A stretch of 43,577 bases of DNA from Bacteroidales bacterium (GTDB taxonomy: Bacteria > Bacteroidota > Bacteroidia > Bacteroidales > UBA7960), in contig PUOJ01000007.1 of the NCBI GenBank assembly GCA_003552075.1, forward strand, positions 1 through 43,577. Reading direction: 5' to 3'. The notes below the pieces were generated by a model, which did no database searches, was not told the DNA's origin, and saw only the letters and a list, made by a program, of their open reading frames with translations. This document shows, piece after piece, positions 18,520 to 28,472 of this stretch. Position 1 is the stretch's first letter; the number at the start of each line of letters is the position of its first letter. The translations under genes and the position numbers were made by a program.

Positions 18520-18550
18520 GTGGTAAAAAGTGGTAAAAAGTGGTAAATTT
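18520..18550 (+). promoter_or_regulatory. MraZ-box-like triple direct repeat
   Basis: gTGGTAAAAAG TGGTAAAAAG TGGTAAATTT: three GTGGTAAA units at exact 10-bp phase, 42 bp upstream of the mraZ ATG. Confidence 0.8.
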
Positions 18551-18591
18551 ATTCATATATTTACACTTTGAAACACAACACGTGGCACATC

Positions 18592-19083
18592 ATGCTGGGA
18601 GAATTTGAATGTAAAATTGATGCCAAAGGGCGGTTTATGATGCCTTCGGGTCTGCGAAAGCAGCTGGGTCCGGAAGATCAGGAGCGCTTTGTCATCAACC
18701 GTGGGTTTGAAAACAATCTTACCCTTTACCCCCAGAGTGAATGGCTGAAAATTTCGCGTGAAGTTAATGCATTGAACCTGTACAACAAAAAAAACCGGGA
18801 GTTTGTAAGGTATTTCTTCAGGGGTGCCAGTGAAATGCGCCTGGATTCAACGGGAAGGCTTTTACTTCCCAGGCAGCTGATCAGTTATGCTGGCATCGAG
18901 AGGGAGATTGTGCTTTTTGCTTATGGCAACAGGATTGAAATATGGGCCAGGAATGCTTATGAAGAAATGATGGCCAATGAGCCGGATGATTTTTCTTCAC
19001 TGGCCGAGGAAGTGATGGGCAAGGTTAACCAACAAGCAGGAGGTGATCAACATGACGTATCATCAAGCCGTGATGCCAGATAA
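18592..19083 (+). CDS. mraZ: Transcriptional regulator MraZ
   Basis: MLGEFECKIDAKGRFMMPSGLRKQL and MRLDSTGRLLLPRQLISYAGI (two AbrB-like repeats). Track start 18568 is a TTG; ATG at 18592 preferred. Confidence 0.95.
   Translation: MLGEFECKIDAKGRFMMPSGLRKQLGPEDQERFVINRGFENNLTLYPQSEWLKISREVNALNLYNKKNREFVRYFFRGASEMRLDSTGRLLLPRQLISYAGIEREIVLFAYGNRIEIWARNAYEEMMANEPDDFSSLAEEVMGKVNQQAGGDQHDVSSSRDAR
19038..19048 (+). promoter_or_regulatory. Extended Shine-Dalgarno sequence for rsmH
   Basis: AGGAGGTGATC, complementary over 11 nt to the conserved 16S 3' tail GATCACCTCCT; AGGAGG ends 8 nt before ATG 19052. Confidence 0.75.
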
Positions 19084-19969
19084 GGCCTTGGATGCGCTGG
19101 ATGTGAAGCCGGGGGGTGTTTATGTGGACGCTACCTTCGGAGGTGGGGGTCACAGTCTGGCCATACTGGAGAGACTCGGAAGTGGGAAGCTGGTTGCCTT
19201 TGACCAGGATGATGAGGCAGCGAAGAATGTTCCTGGAGACGATAGGTTGATCTTTCTGAATCATAATTTCAGGTACATGAAAAACCTGCTTAAATACCAT
19301 GCTTGCATCCCTGTTGATGGAGTCCTTGCCGACCTGGGCGTTTCGTCGCATCAGTTTGACGAAGCCATGCGGGGGTTCTCCATAAGGGCTGATGGCCCGT
19401 TGGATATGCGCATGAACCGTTATGCAAGGGCCACGGCAGCAGACATCATCAATACGTATGACTATGAAAAACTGGCTGACTTGTTTTATTTTTCCGGTGA
19501 ATTGCGAAGTGCCAGGAAAATTGCCGGTGTGATTGAAAAACAGCGCAAACAGCAGCCCATCAAAACGACGGCAGCGCTCATTGATGCCATCAGGCACCTG
19601 GCGCCACGGGGGAGGGAAAATAAATTCCTGGCCCAGGTTTTTCAGGCTTTGCGCATTGAAGTGAACCAGGAGCTGGAAGCGCTGAGGGCCTTCCTCATGC
19701 AGAGCCTGGAAGTATTAAAACCCGGAGGAAGGCTTGTAGTAATCTCGTATCATTCTTTGGAAGACAGGTTGGTGAAGAACTTTATGAGAACCGGAAGTTT
19801 GGAGGGGAAACTGGAAAAAGATTTTTACGGCAACCCACAAACCCCATGGTGCAAGGTAAGCAAAGCCATAAAGCCTGACCCATTGGAGGTTGAAAGAAAC
19901 AAGCGAGCCAGAAGTGCCCGACTTCGTTTTGCTGAAAAGACCAAAAGTGATGACAGCGAATCAGTATAA
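19052..19969 (+). CDS. rsmH: 16S rRNA (cytosine1402-N4)-methyltransferase
   Basis: GVYVDATFGGGGHSLAIL, ADLGVSSHQFDEAMRGFSIRADGPLDMRM, VVISYHSLEDRLVKNFM. Confidence 0.96.
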   Translation: MTYHQAVMPDKALDALDVKPGGVYVDATFGGGGHSLAILERLGSGKLVAFDQDDEAAKNVPGDDRLIFLNHNFRYMKNLLKYHACIPVDGVLADLGVSSHQFDEAMRGFSIRADGPLDMRMNRYARATAADIINTYDYEKLADLFYFSGELRSARKIAGVIEKQRKQQPIKTTAALIDAIRHLAPRGRENKFLAQVFQALRIEVNQELEALRAFLMQSLEVLKPGGRLVVISYHSLEDRLVKNFMRTGSLEGKLEKDFYGNPQTPWCKVSKAIKPDPLEVERNKRARSARLRFAEKTKSDDSESV

Positions 19970-20357
19970 AAAACAAAAAACGGAGAAGCCTGAGCGGCCC
20001 TCCGGCTTCGGTCGGTACATAGCCGGCATGTTGGATGGCAGCCTTATTTCAGGCAATACCAATTTACACGCCATGCGTTTTATCCTGTTCTTGTTCGCAC
20101 TGGCATTGTTTTTCATATTCAACACCTATTATGCGGAACGCAAAACCCGGGAAGCAGAGCAATTGCGACACGAAATGACTGAGCTGCGCATCCGCTATAT
20201 TCAGACCCGCTCTGATTACATGTTTCTGACAAAACAATCTGAAATGGTACGCAGGCTCAGCAACCAAGGGTTTATTGAACCCGTGGAGCCACCAAGACAA
20301 ATTATAGCAAGCGAAAAAAAAACGACATGGGACAGGTTCCTGGGCTGGTTTGATTAA
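19950..20357 (+). CDS. ftsL: FtsL-like division protein
   Basis: Small single-TM protein with coiled-coil-like C-terminus, located between rsmH and ftsI. Confidence 0.75.
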   Translation: MTANQYKKQKTEKPERPSGFGRYIAGMLDGSLISGNTNLHAMRFILFLFALALFFIFNTYYAERKTREAEQLRHEMTELRIRYIQTRSDYMFLTKQSEMVRRLSNQGFIEPVEPPRQIIASEKKTTWDRFLGWFD

Positions 20358-20431
20358 TGTAACCCGGGTGACACAAAGCATTGTAAAACTGTGCTGGTAA
20401 CGAAAAAAACACACCACTGCCAAAACAACCA

Positions 20432-22537
20432 ATGGAAAATCGCAGCAACATATTGTGGAGGATGCGCCTGGTCTATTTTATGATGGCCTTTTTCGGACTG
20501 TTGATAATTGGGAAGGTTGTATATATTCAGTTTGCAGAGGGCGACCATTGGCGGGAAAAAGCTCGCCGCTCAGGCATCAGGCATGCAACCATAGAGGCTG
20601 TCAGGGGCGACATCTACGCCGATGATGGCAGCCTGCTTGCTACCAGTGTTCCGGTATTCGATATCCGCATGGACCTAAGCAGGGAAGTGACTTCTGATGA
20701 CCTGTTTTATGCAAAGGTAGATTCTCTGGCCCTCGAGCTCTCGCGTTTGTTTGGTGATCGGTCACCGGCACAATATCGCGCAGCACTGGTCAGGGCACGC
20801 AGGGACCAAAACCGCTACTTTCTTGTCAAGCGCAGGGTGAGCTGGGATCAGCTTCAGCAGCTCAAACATTTCCCGCTGTTCCGCCTCGGAAGATACGGCG
20901 GGGGGTTGATCGTTGAACGGCAAAGCAGAAGGGAGATGCCCTACAGGTCTCTGGCAGCAAGAACCATCGGTTATGAGCGAGAGGGGGTTTATGTCGGGTT
21001 GGAAGGTGCTTACCGGAATTACCTGGAGGGCGTGGAAGGCAAACGTCTTGAACGACGAGTCAGTGGTGGAACCTGGATTCCTGTAAGCAATCAAAACGAA
21101 ATACAGCCTCAAAACGGCAAAGACATTGTCACTACCATTAACGTACAAATCCAGGATATAGCCGAAAAGGCGCTTAAACAACAGTTGTCCCGCTTTCGTG
21201 CTGAGCACGGAACCGTTGTAATCATGGAGGTCTCCAGCGGAAAGGTCAAAGCCATTTCCAACCTGACCCGGAACAATCAAACAGGTCGCTATGAAGAAAT
21301 CTATAATTATGCTGTAGGCCAAAGCACGGAGCCAGGATCCACATTCAAACTGCCGGTGTTGATGGCCGCCATGGAGGATGGTATGATTGCGCCGGAGGAT
21401 AGCATAGATGCACTCGGAGGCCAGACCGTTTATTATGGCAGGCGTATGCGGGACGCTGGTGCAGGGCATGGTGTCATCACCGCACAAAAAGCTTTTGAGA
21501 TATCGTCCAATGTGGCTGTTTCACAAATTATTTATTCAAACTACAAGGACAAACCCAGCCAATTTATTGACCGATTGCGCGATATGCACCTGCATGAACC
21601 TTTGGGTGTTGAGATCAGCGGAGAGGGAAGTCCGCTCATCCGAGGTGAAGGTGAAACGGGGTGGTCAGGCTTATCACTTCCCTGGATGTCCATTGGCTAT
21701 GAAGTATCCATGACACCCTTGCAGATATTGACGTTTTACAACGCCATTGCCAACAATGGACGCATGATGAAACCCTTGTTCGTACAGGAAATCCGGCAGT
21801 CGGGGCGGACAATCAAAAGGTTTACGCCTGTTGAGATCAACCGGGCAGTGGCATCAAGAAATACGCTAAAGAATGCCAGGCAGATGCTACGCGGGGCAGT
21901 CAAAAACGGAACGGGTAAAAACATCAACTCCCGGCATTATCACATAGCAGGTAAAACGGGAACAGCACAGGTAGCAGATTCCGGGCGCGGTTATCAGACT
22001 GCTGCAGGCATTCAGCATCGGGCAAGTTTTGTTGGCTATTTCCCGGCCAATGAACCAAAATACAGTTGCATCGTGCTGATTAACCGGCCCATTGGCAATA
22101 TTGTAACAGGGAGCCAGGTGGCAGCCCCGGTGTTCCGTGAAATAGCAGACAAAATGTTCGCTGCCCGCATGTTCCTGCCCGACATTGAACCACCGGCCAT
22201 AGCCCCGGCAGTTGCAGCTTTGCCAAGGTTCCGCAATGCCCATCCGCAGGATGTGAAAGCAATATACCACGCCCTTGGCGCCCATGTCATTGATATGGCA
22301 AACACCAACTGGGTGGAAGCAAGAGTCAGCCAGGACACTGTCAAGCTCCACGAAAAGGAGTATATAGAAAACCTGGTGCCTGACGTGGAGGGAATGGGTA
22401 TACGCGATGCGATGTACATTTTGGAAAATGCCGGACTCAGGGTTTTGTACAGGGGTCGGGGCACCGTGAGCACGCAAGACCCACGGGCTGGCACCCGAAT
22501 CAGGGAAGGAAGTATCATAGAGATTGAATTGTCATGA
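20432..22537 (+). CDS. ftsI: Penicillin-binding protein FtsI with C-terminal PASTA domain
   Basis: EPGSTFKLP (SxxK), EISSNVAVS (SxN), AGKTGTAQVA (KTG), C-terminal VPDVEGMGIRDAMYILENAGLRVLYRGRG. Confidence 0.95.
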   Translation: MENRSNILWRMRLVYFMMAFFGLLIIGKVVYIQFAEGDHWREKARRSGIRHATIEAVRGDIYADDGSLLATSVPVFDIRMDLSREVTSDDLFYAKVDSLALELSRLFGDRSPAQYRAALVRARRDQNRYFLVKRRVSWDQLQQLKHFPLFRLGRYGGGLIVERQSRREMPYRSLAARTIGYEREGVYVGLEGAYRNYLEGVEGKRLERRVSGGTWIPVSNQNEIQPQNGKDIVTTINVQIQDIAEKALKQQLSRFRAEHGTVVIMEVSSGKVKAISNLTRNNQTGRYEEIYNYAVGQSTEPGSTFKLPVLMAAMEDGMIAPEDSIDALGGQTVYYGRRMRDAGAGHGVITAQKAFEISSNVAVSQIIYSNYKDKPSQFIDRLRDMHLHEPLGVEISGEGSPLIRGEGETGWSGLSLPWMSIGYEVSMTPLQILTFYNAIANNGRMMKPLFVQEIRQSGRTIKRFTPVEINRAVASRNTLKNARQMLRGAVKNGTGKNINSRHYHIAGKTGTAQVADSGRGYQTAAGIQHRASFVGYFPANEPKYSCIVLINRPIGNIVTGSQVAAPVFREIADKMFAARMFLPDIEPPAIAPAVAALPRFRNAHPQDVKAIYHALGAHVIDMANTNWVEARVSQDTVKLHEKEYIENLVPDVEGMGIRDAMYILENAGLRVLYRGRGTVSTQDPRAGTRIREGSIIEIELS

Positions 22538-23997
22538 AAAAAACACTGGCAGACGTTTTATACAAAACAGGTATCAGTAAAACCACTGGCGACCTGCAAC
22601 AGGACATCCTGGCGGTCACGGATGACAGCCGTAAGGTCACCCGGGGCTCACTTTTTGTCGCCGTAAAAGGGCTTAGTGCAGATGGTCATCAGTTTATTGA
22701 CCAGGCCATCGCACAGGGTGCCGCTGCCGTAGTCTGCCAGGAATTGCCTTCGGTCACCAATCCTGCTGTCACTTACGTGGAGGTTGCAGACAGCCGGAAG
22801 GCGCTTGGGTGGATCGCTTCTAACTTTTACGACCAGCCCACGGAAAAGCTCCATGTGGTAGGCGTTACCGGTACAAATGGAAAAACCACAGTGGCGTTTT
22901 TGCTATATGAGGTCTTTACCAAATTAGGTCACCCCTGTGGGTTGATATCTACCATAGGCCATCGCATTGGCACAAAAATGCTGGACACAAGCTATACCAC
23001 GCCGGATCCTGTGACACTCAACAGCCTTTTGCACCAAATGGCAAGCGAAGGCTGCGAATATGTTTTCATGGAAGTGAGCTCTCATGCCCTTGATCAGGCC
23101 AGGGTTGAAGGCATGCGATTCGCCGGCGCCATTTTCACCAACATCACGCACGATCACCTGGATTACCATCACGGGTTCAAGGAGTATCTGCAAGCCAAGC
23201 AGCGCCTCTTCCAGTCGCTGGACAAAAATGCTTTTGCGCTTACCAACCTGGATGACAAAAACGGCATGATCATCATGCAAAACAGCAAGGTGAAGCCAGT
23301 CACATACAGCTTGAGGGCCATTGCAGACTATAAGGGCAAACTGCTTGACAACTCCTTTGCTGGTCTTCATCTGATGATAGACGGCCACGATGTATGGTGT
23401 AAGCTTACCGGCACCTTTAATGCCTATAACATATTGGCTGTCTACGGAACTGGGCGCATACTCGGGAAGGCGCCGGATGAACTGCTGGCAGCTATCTCAG
23501 GCTGTGAAGCACCTGAAGGTCGTTTCGATTATTTTGCAGGAAAGGACAACATCATTGGCATCGTTGATTATGCACATACGCCTGATGCCTTGGAAAATGT
23601 CCTGAAAAACATCCAGGACCTGCGCGGCAAACATGAGAAACTGATCACGGTCATTGGCTGTGGCGGAGACCGTGACAAGTCCAAGCGCGCACCCATGGCC
23701 ACCATTGCGGCCCGTTACAGCGACCAGGTGATCTTCACAAGCGACAATCCCCGGTTTGAAGATCCGGAAGCCATCATCCGGGACATGGTCAAAGGCCTTG
23801 AGCTTGACCCTGCAATGAAAAATAAATATGTGCGTATCGTCGACCGGAAAGAAGCCATGAAAATCGCGAGGGTGATGGCCAGAAACAATGACATCGTGCT
23901 TGTGGCAGGCAAAGGACACGAAAAATACCAGGAGATCAGGGGAGATAGAATACCCTTTGATGATAAGGCCGTTTTACAGGAACTGTTAAACAAGTAA
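22534..23997 (+). CDS. murE: UDP-MurNAc-L-Ala-D-Glu ligase MurE (DNPR motif, consistent with meso-DAP)
   Basis: [16 protein letters not shown]-loop; [17 protein letters not shown] overlap with ftsI stop. Confidence 0.96.
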   Translation: MKKTLADVLYKTGISKTTGDLQQDILAVTDDSRKVTRGSLFVAVKGLSADGHQFIDQAIAQGAAAVVCQELPSVTNPAVTYVEVADSRKALGWIASNFYDQPTEKLHVVGVTGTNGKTTVAFLLYEVFTKLGHPCGLISTIGHRIGTKMLDTSYTTPDPVTLNSLLHQMASEGCEYVFMEVSSHALDQARVEGMRFAGAIFTNITHDHLDYHHGFKEYLQAKQRLFQSLDKNAFALTNLDDKNGMIIMQNSKVKPVTYSLRAIADYKGKLLDNSFAGLHLMIDGHDVWCKLTGTFNAYNILAVYGTGRILGKAPDELLAAISGCEAPEGRFDYFAGKDNIIGIVDYAHTPDALENVLKNIQDLRGKHEKLITVIGCGGDRDKSKRAPMATIAARYSDQVIFTSDNPRFEDPEAIIRDMVKGLELDPAMKNKYVRIVDRKEAMKIARVMARNNDIVLVAGKGHEKYQEIRGDRIPFDDKAVLQELLNK

Positions 23998-23999
23998 TC

Positions 24000-25256
24000 A
24001 TGCTGTACCCGCTTTTTGAATACCTGGATAAGGTTTATGATATTCCCGGAACAGGGGTGTTTCAATACATCTCCTTCAGGGCCGGTATGGCCGTGATCGT
24101 CTCCCTGGTTGTCACGATGATCACAGGCAGACGCATCATCGACTATTTGCAGAAAAAACAGGTTGGAGAAACCATACGCGACCTCGGGCTGGAAGGACAA
24201 CAAAGTAAAGCAGGTACACCTACCATGGGCGGACTGATCATCATTGCCGCCATCGTCATCCCTACTTTGCTGTTTGCCAGGCTGAACAACATCTATATTG
24301 TCCTGATGCTCATTTCCACCTTATGGCTTGGTATCATTGGCTTTATTGATGATTACATCAAAGTGTTCAGAAAAGACAAAAAAGGCCTGCATGGCCGATT
24401 TAAAATCATTGGCCAGATCACCCTCGGAATCATCGTGGGCTCCACACTCTATTTTCATGAAGGGGTTGTAATCAGGGAAAAAGCTGATTTCCCAACAGAA
24501 TACGCTACAACAGATGAATTGCTGGAGCTGGATGGCTTAGTCAGACCGGACTCCCCATTTCCCTTGGAGTCAGAGAAATCTACCAAGACAACAATTCCAT
24601 TTTTTAAAGATAACGAATTTGATTACGCAAGATTGATCGCTTTTTTGGGTGATGGCTACGAAAGATGGGCCTTCCTGGTGTTCATTCCTATCGTGATCCT
24701 GATCATCACTGCGGTTTCGAATGGCGCCAATATTACAGACGGTCTTGACGGACTTGCTACCGGCACATCAGCCATTATCGGGGTAACACTGGGAATCCTG
24801 GCCTATGTGAGCGGCAACATGCTGTTTGCAGACTACCTCAACATCATGTATATCCCCCACACGGGAGAGTTGGTGGTTTTCATCGCCGCCTTTGTGGGAG
24901 CCTGCATCGGATTTCTCTGGTACAACTCCTACCCTGCACAGGTATTCATGGGAGATACAGGCAGCCTTTCCCTCGGCGGTATCATCGCCGTGTTCGCTAT
25001 AGTCATCAGAAAGGAATTGCTGATTCCGATATTATGCGGGATCTTCTTCATAGAAAGTTTGTCCGTAATTATCCAGGTTACCTGGTTTAAGATTACCAAA
25101 AGAAGATTTGGCGAGGGCAGGCGGATTTTTAAAATGGCACACATACATCATCACTTTCAGATGAAAGGATTGCATGAAGCAAAAATTGTGCAACGCTTTT
25201 TCATTGTGGGTATCATGCTGGCGATCTTTTCAGTGATTACACTGAAGCTGAGGTAG
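24000..25256 (+). CDS. mraY: Phospho-MurNAc-pentapeptide translocase
   Basis: [65 protein letters not shown]. Confidence 0.97.
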   Translation: MLYPLFEYLDKVYDIPGTGVFQYISFRAGMAVIVSLVVTMITGRRIIDYLQKKQVGETIRDLGLEGQQSKAGTPTMGGLIIIAAIVIPTLLFARLNNIYIVLMLISTLWLGIIGFIDDYIKVFRKDKKGLHGRFKIIGQITLGIIVGSTLYFHEGVVIREKADFPTEYATTDELLELDGLVRPDSPFPLESEKSTKTTIPFFKDNEFDYARLIAFLGDGYERWAFLVFIPIVILIITAVSNGANITDGLDGLATGTSAIIGVTLGILAYVSGNMLFADYLNIMYIPHTGELVVFIAAFVGACIGFLWYNSYPAQVFMGDTGSLSLGGIIAVFAIVIRKELLIPILCGIFFIESLSVIIQVTWFKITKRRFGEGRRIFKMAHIHHHFQMKGLHEAKIVQRFFIVGIMLAIFSVITLKLR

Positions 25257-25467
25257 ATTGAATACAGCCGGAATGACTTGGGCTCCAGGGCATCATCATC
25301 CCGAACCAAGTGCGCAATCGCACTGATTGCCGTGAGAGCTGCTAAGGTTGATGACAGATTACCGCGGATCAAGGACTGATTGGGCTGACATACGGATGGG
25401 AATTTGCAGGTGCGACAAGAGGTTGAATAAACAATAAGGGTTACAACTAATAAGACAGGAATAGGAT

Positions 25468-26016
25468 ATGGATCGTTTGGAAAAGACATTGAAGGAAAGC
25501 GGGGGCATCTACGCTGGAATGGCAAAGTCCATTGCCTCCAGACTGATCGACGTGCGTAAGGAGGGAATTAAAAACAGCTTGAATGGTTTTCAGAATCAGG
25601 CTCACCGGCTGGAGGAAGTGGCCTGTATAAGAGGGGTCCGTTTTATTAATGACAGCAAGGCAACGAATGTGAACGCAGCCTGGTTTGCTCTTGAAAGCCA
25701 GGACAAACCAATAATCTGGATTGCCGGAGGCAGGGATTCAGGTCATGATTATTCATCCCTCCTGCCACTGGTGGCAAAAAAGGTTAAGGCATTGATATGC
25801 CTGTCAGCAGATGGCTCAAACCTGGTCAGTCAAATGCAGGAAGCCATGGCATGCATTTACCATGTGAGGTTTATGGAGGCAGCTGTAAATACGGCATATA
25901 GGCTGGCAGACCCGGGAGACAACGTGTTGCTGTCACCCGCATGCCCGAGTTTTGACTTGTTTGAAAATTATGCTGACAGGGGAAATCAGTTCAAAGCACA
26001 CGTATATGCATTATAA
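25468..26016 (+). pseudogene. murD: MurD remnant: C-terminal domain only (N-terminal and ATP-binding domains absent)
   Basis: HRLEEVACIRGVRFINDSKATNVNAAWFALES and LLSPACPSFDLFENYADRG match the MurD C-terminal domain. Only 182 aa versus about 440; no GxxGKTT motif; in-frame TAG at 25462-25464 just before the ATG. Confidence 0.85.
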
Positions 26017-26077
26017 TAAGCCACATGGCTGGTCACAAATAGGCTGACCAGCAGGCAGCAAATCCGGAACAGAAGAA

Positions 26078-27265
26078 ATGCAGAAAATATGGACAAATTT
26101 TAAAGGTGATCGCACCATCTGGGTGATGGTAGGTTTCTTGTATATCATTTCCATCCTGGCGGTATACAGTTCAACAGGGTCTCTGGCTTATCGCCTTCAG
26201 GCTGGCAATGCGGAGTATTATCTTATCAAACATGCCATCATCATCGGTTTTGGACTTGCTTTGATGTATCTTGCACATAAAGTCAGGTATCCATATTACT
26301 CGCGCATTTCACAGCTTGCCTTGTTTATAGCCATCCCCCTGCTACTATTTACCTTGTTCAGGGGCACAAATATCCATGAAGCATACCGTTGGATCACGCT
26401 GCCAGTAATTCAAATCACGTTTCAGAGTTCTGATTTCGCCAAGTTTGCGCTGGTGATGTACCTCGCGCGCATCCTCACGCGCAAACAGGATTACATCAAA
26501 GACTTTCGGGCCGCGGTTTTACCTGCCGTAATACCCGTGCTGCTGGTTTGTGCCTTGATTTTGCCGGCCAACTTTTCCACGGCGGCCATCCTTTTCACCA
26601 CATGCATTGTGCTGATGTTCATTGCCAGGGTCAGGGTACGCTACATCATGTCTCTGATTGGCATCGGCGTGGTGGGTGCTGCACTCTTTATAGCCATCAT
26701 GATGGCTTTGCCGGAAAAAGGCCGGACGCTGACCTGGCAAAACAGGGTCAATACATTCATTAACCAGGAACAAGGCGACACCTACCAGGCAGACCAGGCG
26801 AAGATCGCGATAGCCAGCGGTGGAATCATCGGCAAGTTGCCGGGCAACTCCACCCAAAGAAACTATCTGCCCCAGGCCTATTCTGATTTCATTTATGCCA
26901 TCATCATCGAAGAGTATGGGCTGATAGGTGGCTTTATGGTATTGCTGTTTTACCTGGTTATTCTATACCGTGGAATAAAGATTGCGCACAAAAGCCCCGG
27001 CACGTTCGGGGCATTACTGGCTGCGGGACTCAGTTTTGGCCTTGTCTTTCAGGCCATGGTCAACATGGCGGTGGCAGTGAACCTCTTACCCATCACAGGG
27101 CAACCCCTTCCCCTGGTCAGCATGGGAGGAACATCCCTTTGGTTTACCAGCCTGTCACTGGGCATCATCCTCAGTGTAAGCCGGGCATCTGCAAATGAAG
27201 AAACAGGAAACCAGGAGCATCCTGAGATGCCACATGAGGCTGTTCAGGAACAGCTGTCGCAGTAA
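26078..27265 (+). CDS. ftsW: Lipid II polymerase/SEDS protein FtsW
   Basis: Multi-TM SEDS protein: YRWITLPVIQITFQSSDFAKFALVMYLA, VNMAVAVNLLPITGQPLPLVSMGGTSLW. Confidence 0.95.
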   Translation: MQKIWTNFKGDRTIWVMVGFLYIISILAVYSSTGSLAYRLQAGNAEYYLIKHAIIIGFGLALMYLAHKVRYPYYSRISQLALFIAIPLLLFTLFRGTNIHEAYRWITLPVIQITFQSSDFAKFALVMYLARILTRKQDYIKDFRAAVLPAVIPVLLVCALILPANFSTAAILFTTCIVLMFIARVRVRYIMSLIGIGVVGAALFIAIMMALPEKGRTLTWQNRVNTFINQEQGDTYQADQAKIAIASGGIIGKLPGNSTQRNYLPQAYSDFIYAIIIEEYGLIGGFMVLLFYLVILYRGIKIAHKSPGTFGALLAAGLSFGLVFQAMVNMAVAVNLLPITGQPLPLVSMGGTSLWFTSLSLGIILSVSRASANEETGNQEHPEMPHEAVQEQLSQ

Positions 27266-27289
27266 AAAAATACAATCAGGGTAATCGGC

Positions 27290-28426
27290 ATGCAACATAT
27301 AAAAGGCACATACAAAAACCTCAGGGTGATCATAGCCGGCGGTGGCACCGGTGGCCATGTATTTCCAGCCATTGCCATTGGTTCTGCACTGAAAAAGCAG
27401 GTTTACCAGGTGCAAATCCTGTTTGTTGGAGCAAAAAACCGCATGGAAATGCAACAAGTGCCTGCTGCAGGCTTTCATATTCTCGGACTGGACATTTCAG
27501 GCATTCAGCGTAAGTTAAGCTGGAAAAACCTGTTGCTCCCCATAAAGATCATCCGCAGCCTTGCCGCATCCAAGCAGATCGTCAAACGATTCAGGCCTGA
27601 TGTAGTCATTGGGGTGGGAGGCTATGCCAGCGGCCCGCTTTTATGGGCAGCGGCAAACCAAAAAGTCCCTGTAGTCATACAGGAGCAAAACTCCTACCCG
27701 GGCATCACCAACAGAATCCTCGCAAAGAAAGCGCAAAAAATTTGCGTGGCTTTTGCTGGCATGGAAAAATATTTCCCGAAGGAAAAGATCTTTATCACTG
27801 GAAACCCAGTGCGACAGGATGTAATCAAAACCGAAGGAAAATACAACGAGGCCATGCATTATTTTGGCCTATCCGGCAACAAGCCGGTGTTGTTTGTAAC
27901 CGGTGGCAGCCTGGGTGCCGGAAGCATCAATGAAGCCTTAACCAGGCATATCCGGCTGTTCCTTGAGCACAATATTCAGGTGATCTGGCAGACCGGTACT
28001 GCTTACCTGGAGGAAGCCAGGAAAGCCATAGCCGGGTCAGATACCGGTCAGCTTTATGTAAGTGCTTTTATCGACAGGATGGATTATGCATTTGCTGCTG
28101 CAGATGTTGTTGTAAGCAGGGCTGGAGCCATCGCGGTATCCGAAATCTGCGCAGTGCGCAAACCCGCAGTGCTCATTCCTTCACCCAATGTGGCGGAAGA
28201 CCATCAAACCAAAAATGCCATGGCACTGGTGAACCATCATGCGGCTATCCTGCTTAAGGATGAACGGGCAGCATCAGAGCTGGGGCCTGTCATCCTCGAC
28301 CTGATACATGATGAATATAAAAAGCAACAGCTTAAAGAGCGGATTGCCGGGATGGCATACCGCGATGCGGCAGAGGCCATTGCCGGCGTGGCACTCAGCC
28401 TGGTAAGGAAAAACAGCAACACATAG
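27290..28426 (+). CDS. murG: UDP-GlcNAc:lipid I GlcNAc transferase
   Basis: IIAGGGTGGHVFPAIAIG, QEQNSYPGITNRILAKKA, VTGGSLGAGSINEAL, VSRAGAIAVSEICAV. Confidence 0.96.
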   Translation: MQHIKGTYKNLRVIIAGGGTGGHVFPAIAIGSALKKQVYQVQILFVGAKNRMEMQQVPAAGFHILGLDISGIQRKLSWKNLLLPIKIIRSLAASKQIVKRFRPDVVIGVGGYASGPLLWAAANQKVPVVIQEQNSYPGITNRILAKKAQKICVAFAGMEKYFPKEKIFITGNPVRQDVIKTEGKYNEAMHYFGLSGNKPVLFVTGGSLGAGSINEALTRHIRLFLEHNIQVIWQTGTAYLEEARKAIAGSDTGQLYVSAFIDRMDYAFAAADVVVSRAGAIAVSEICAVRKPAVLIPSPNVAEDHQTKNAMALVNHHAAILLKDERAASELGPVILDLIHDEYKKQQLKERIAGMAYRDAAEAIAGVALSLVRKNSNT

Positions 28427-28472
28427 ATAAATAGCCGGTTACAAAAACGGCACAAATCGTCATGACACACAG

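Noticed and set aside
20762-21487. 241-aa minus-strand ORF opposite ftsI
   Set aside because: Antisense of the conserved PBP; no independent evidence.
24460-24650. Extra segment in MraY ([43 protein letters not shown]...)
   Set aside because: I recall a similar insertion as common in Bacteroidota MraY, so not treated as unusual.
25157-25525. 122-aa minus-strand ORF spanning the mraY/murD junction
   Set aside because: Runs antisense through the conserved mraY 3' end; no recognisable domain, so not taken as an inserted gene.
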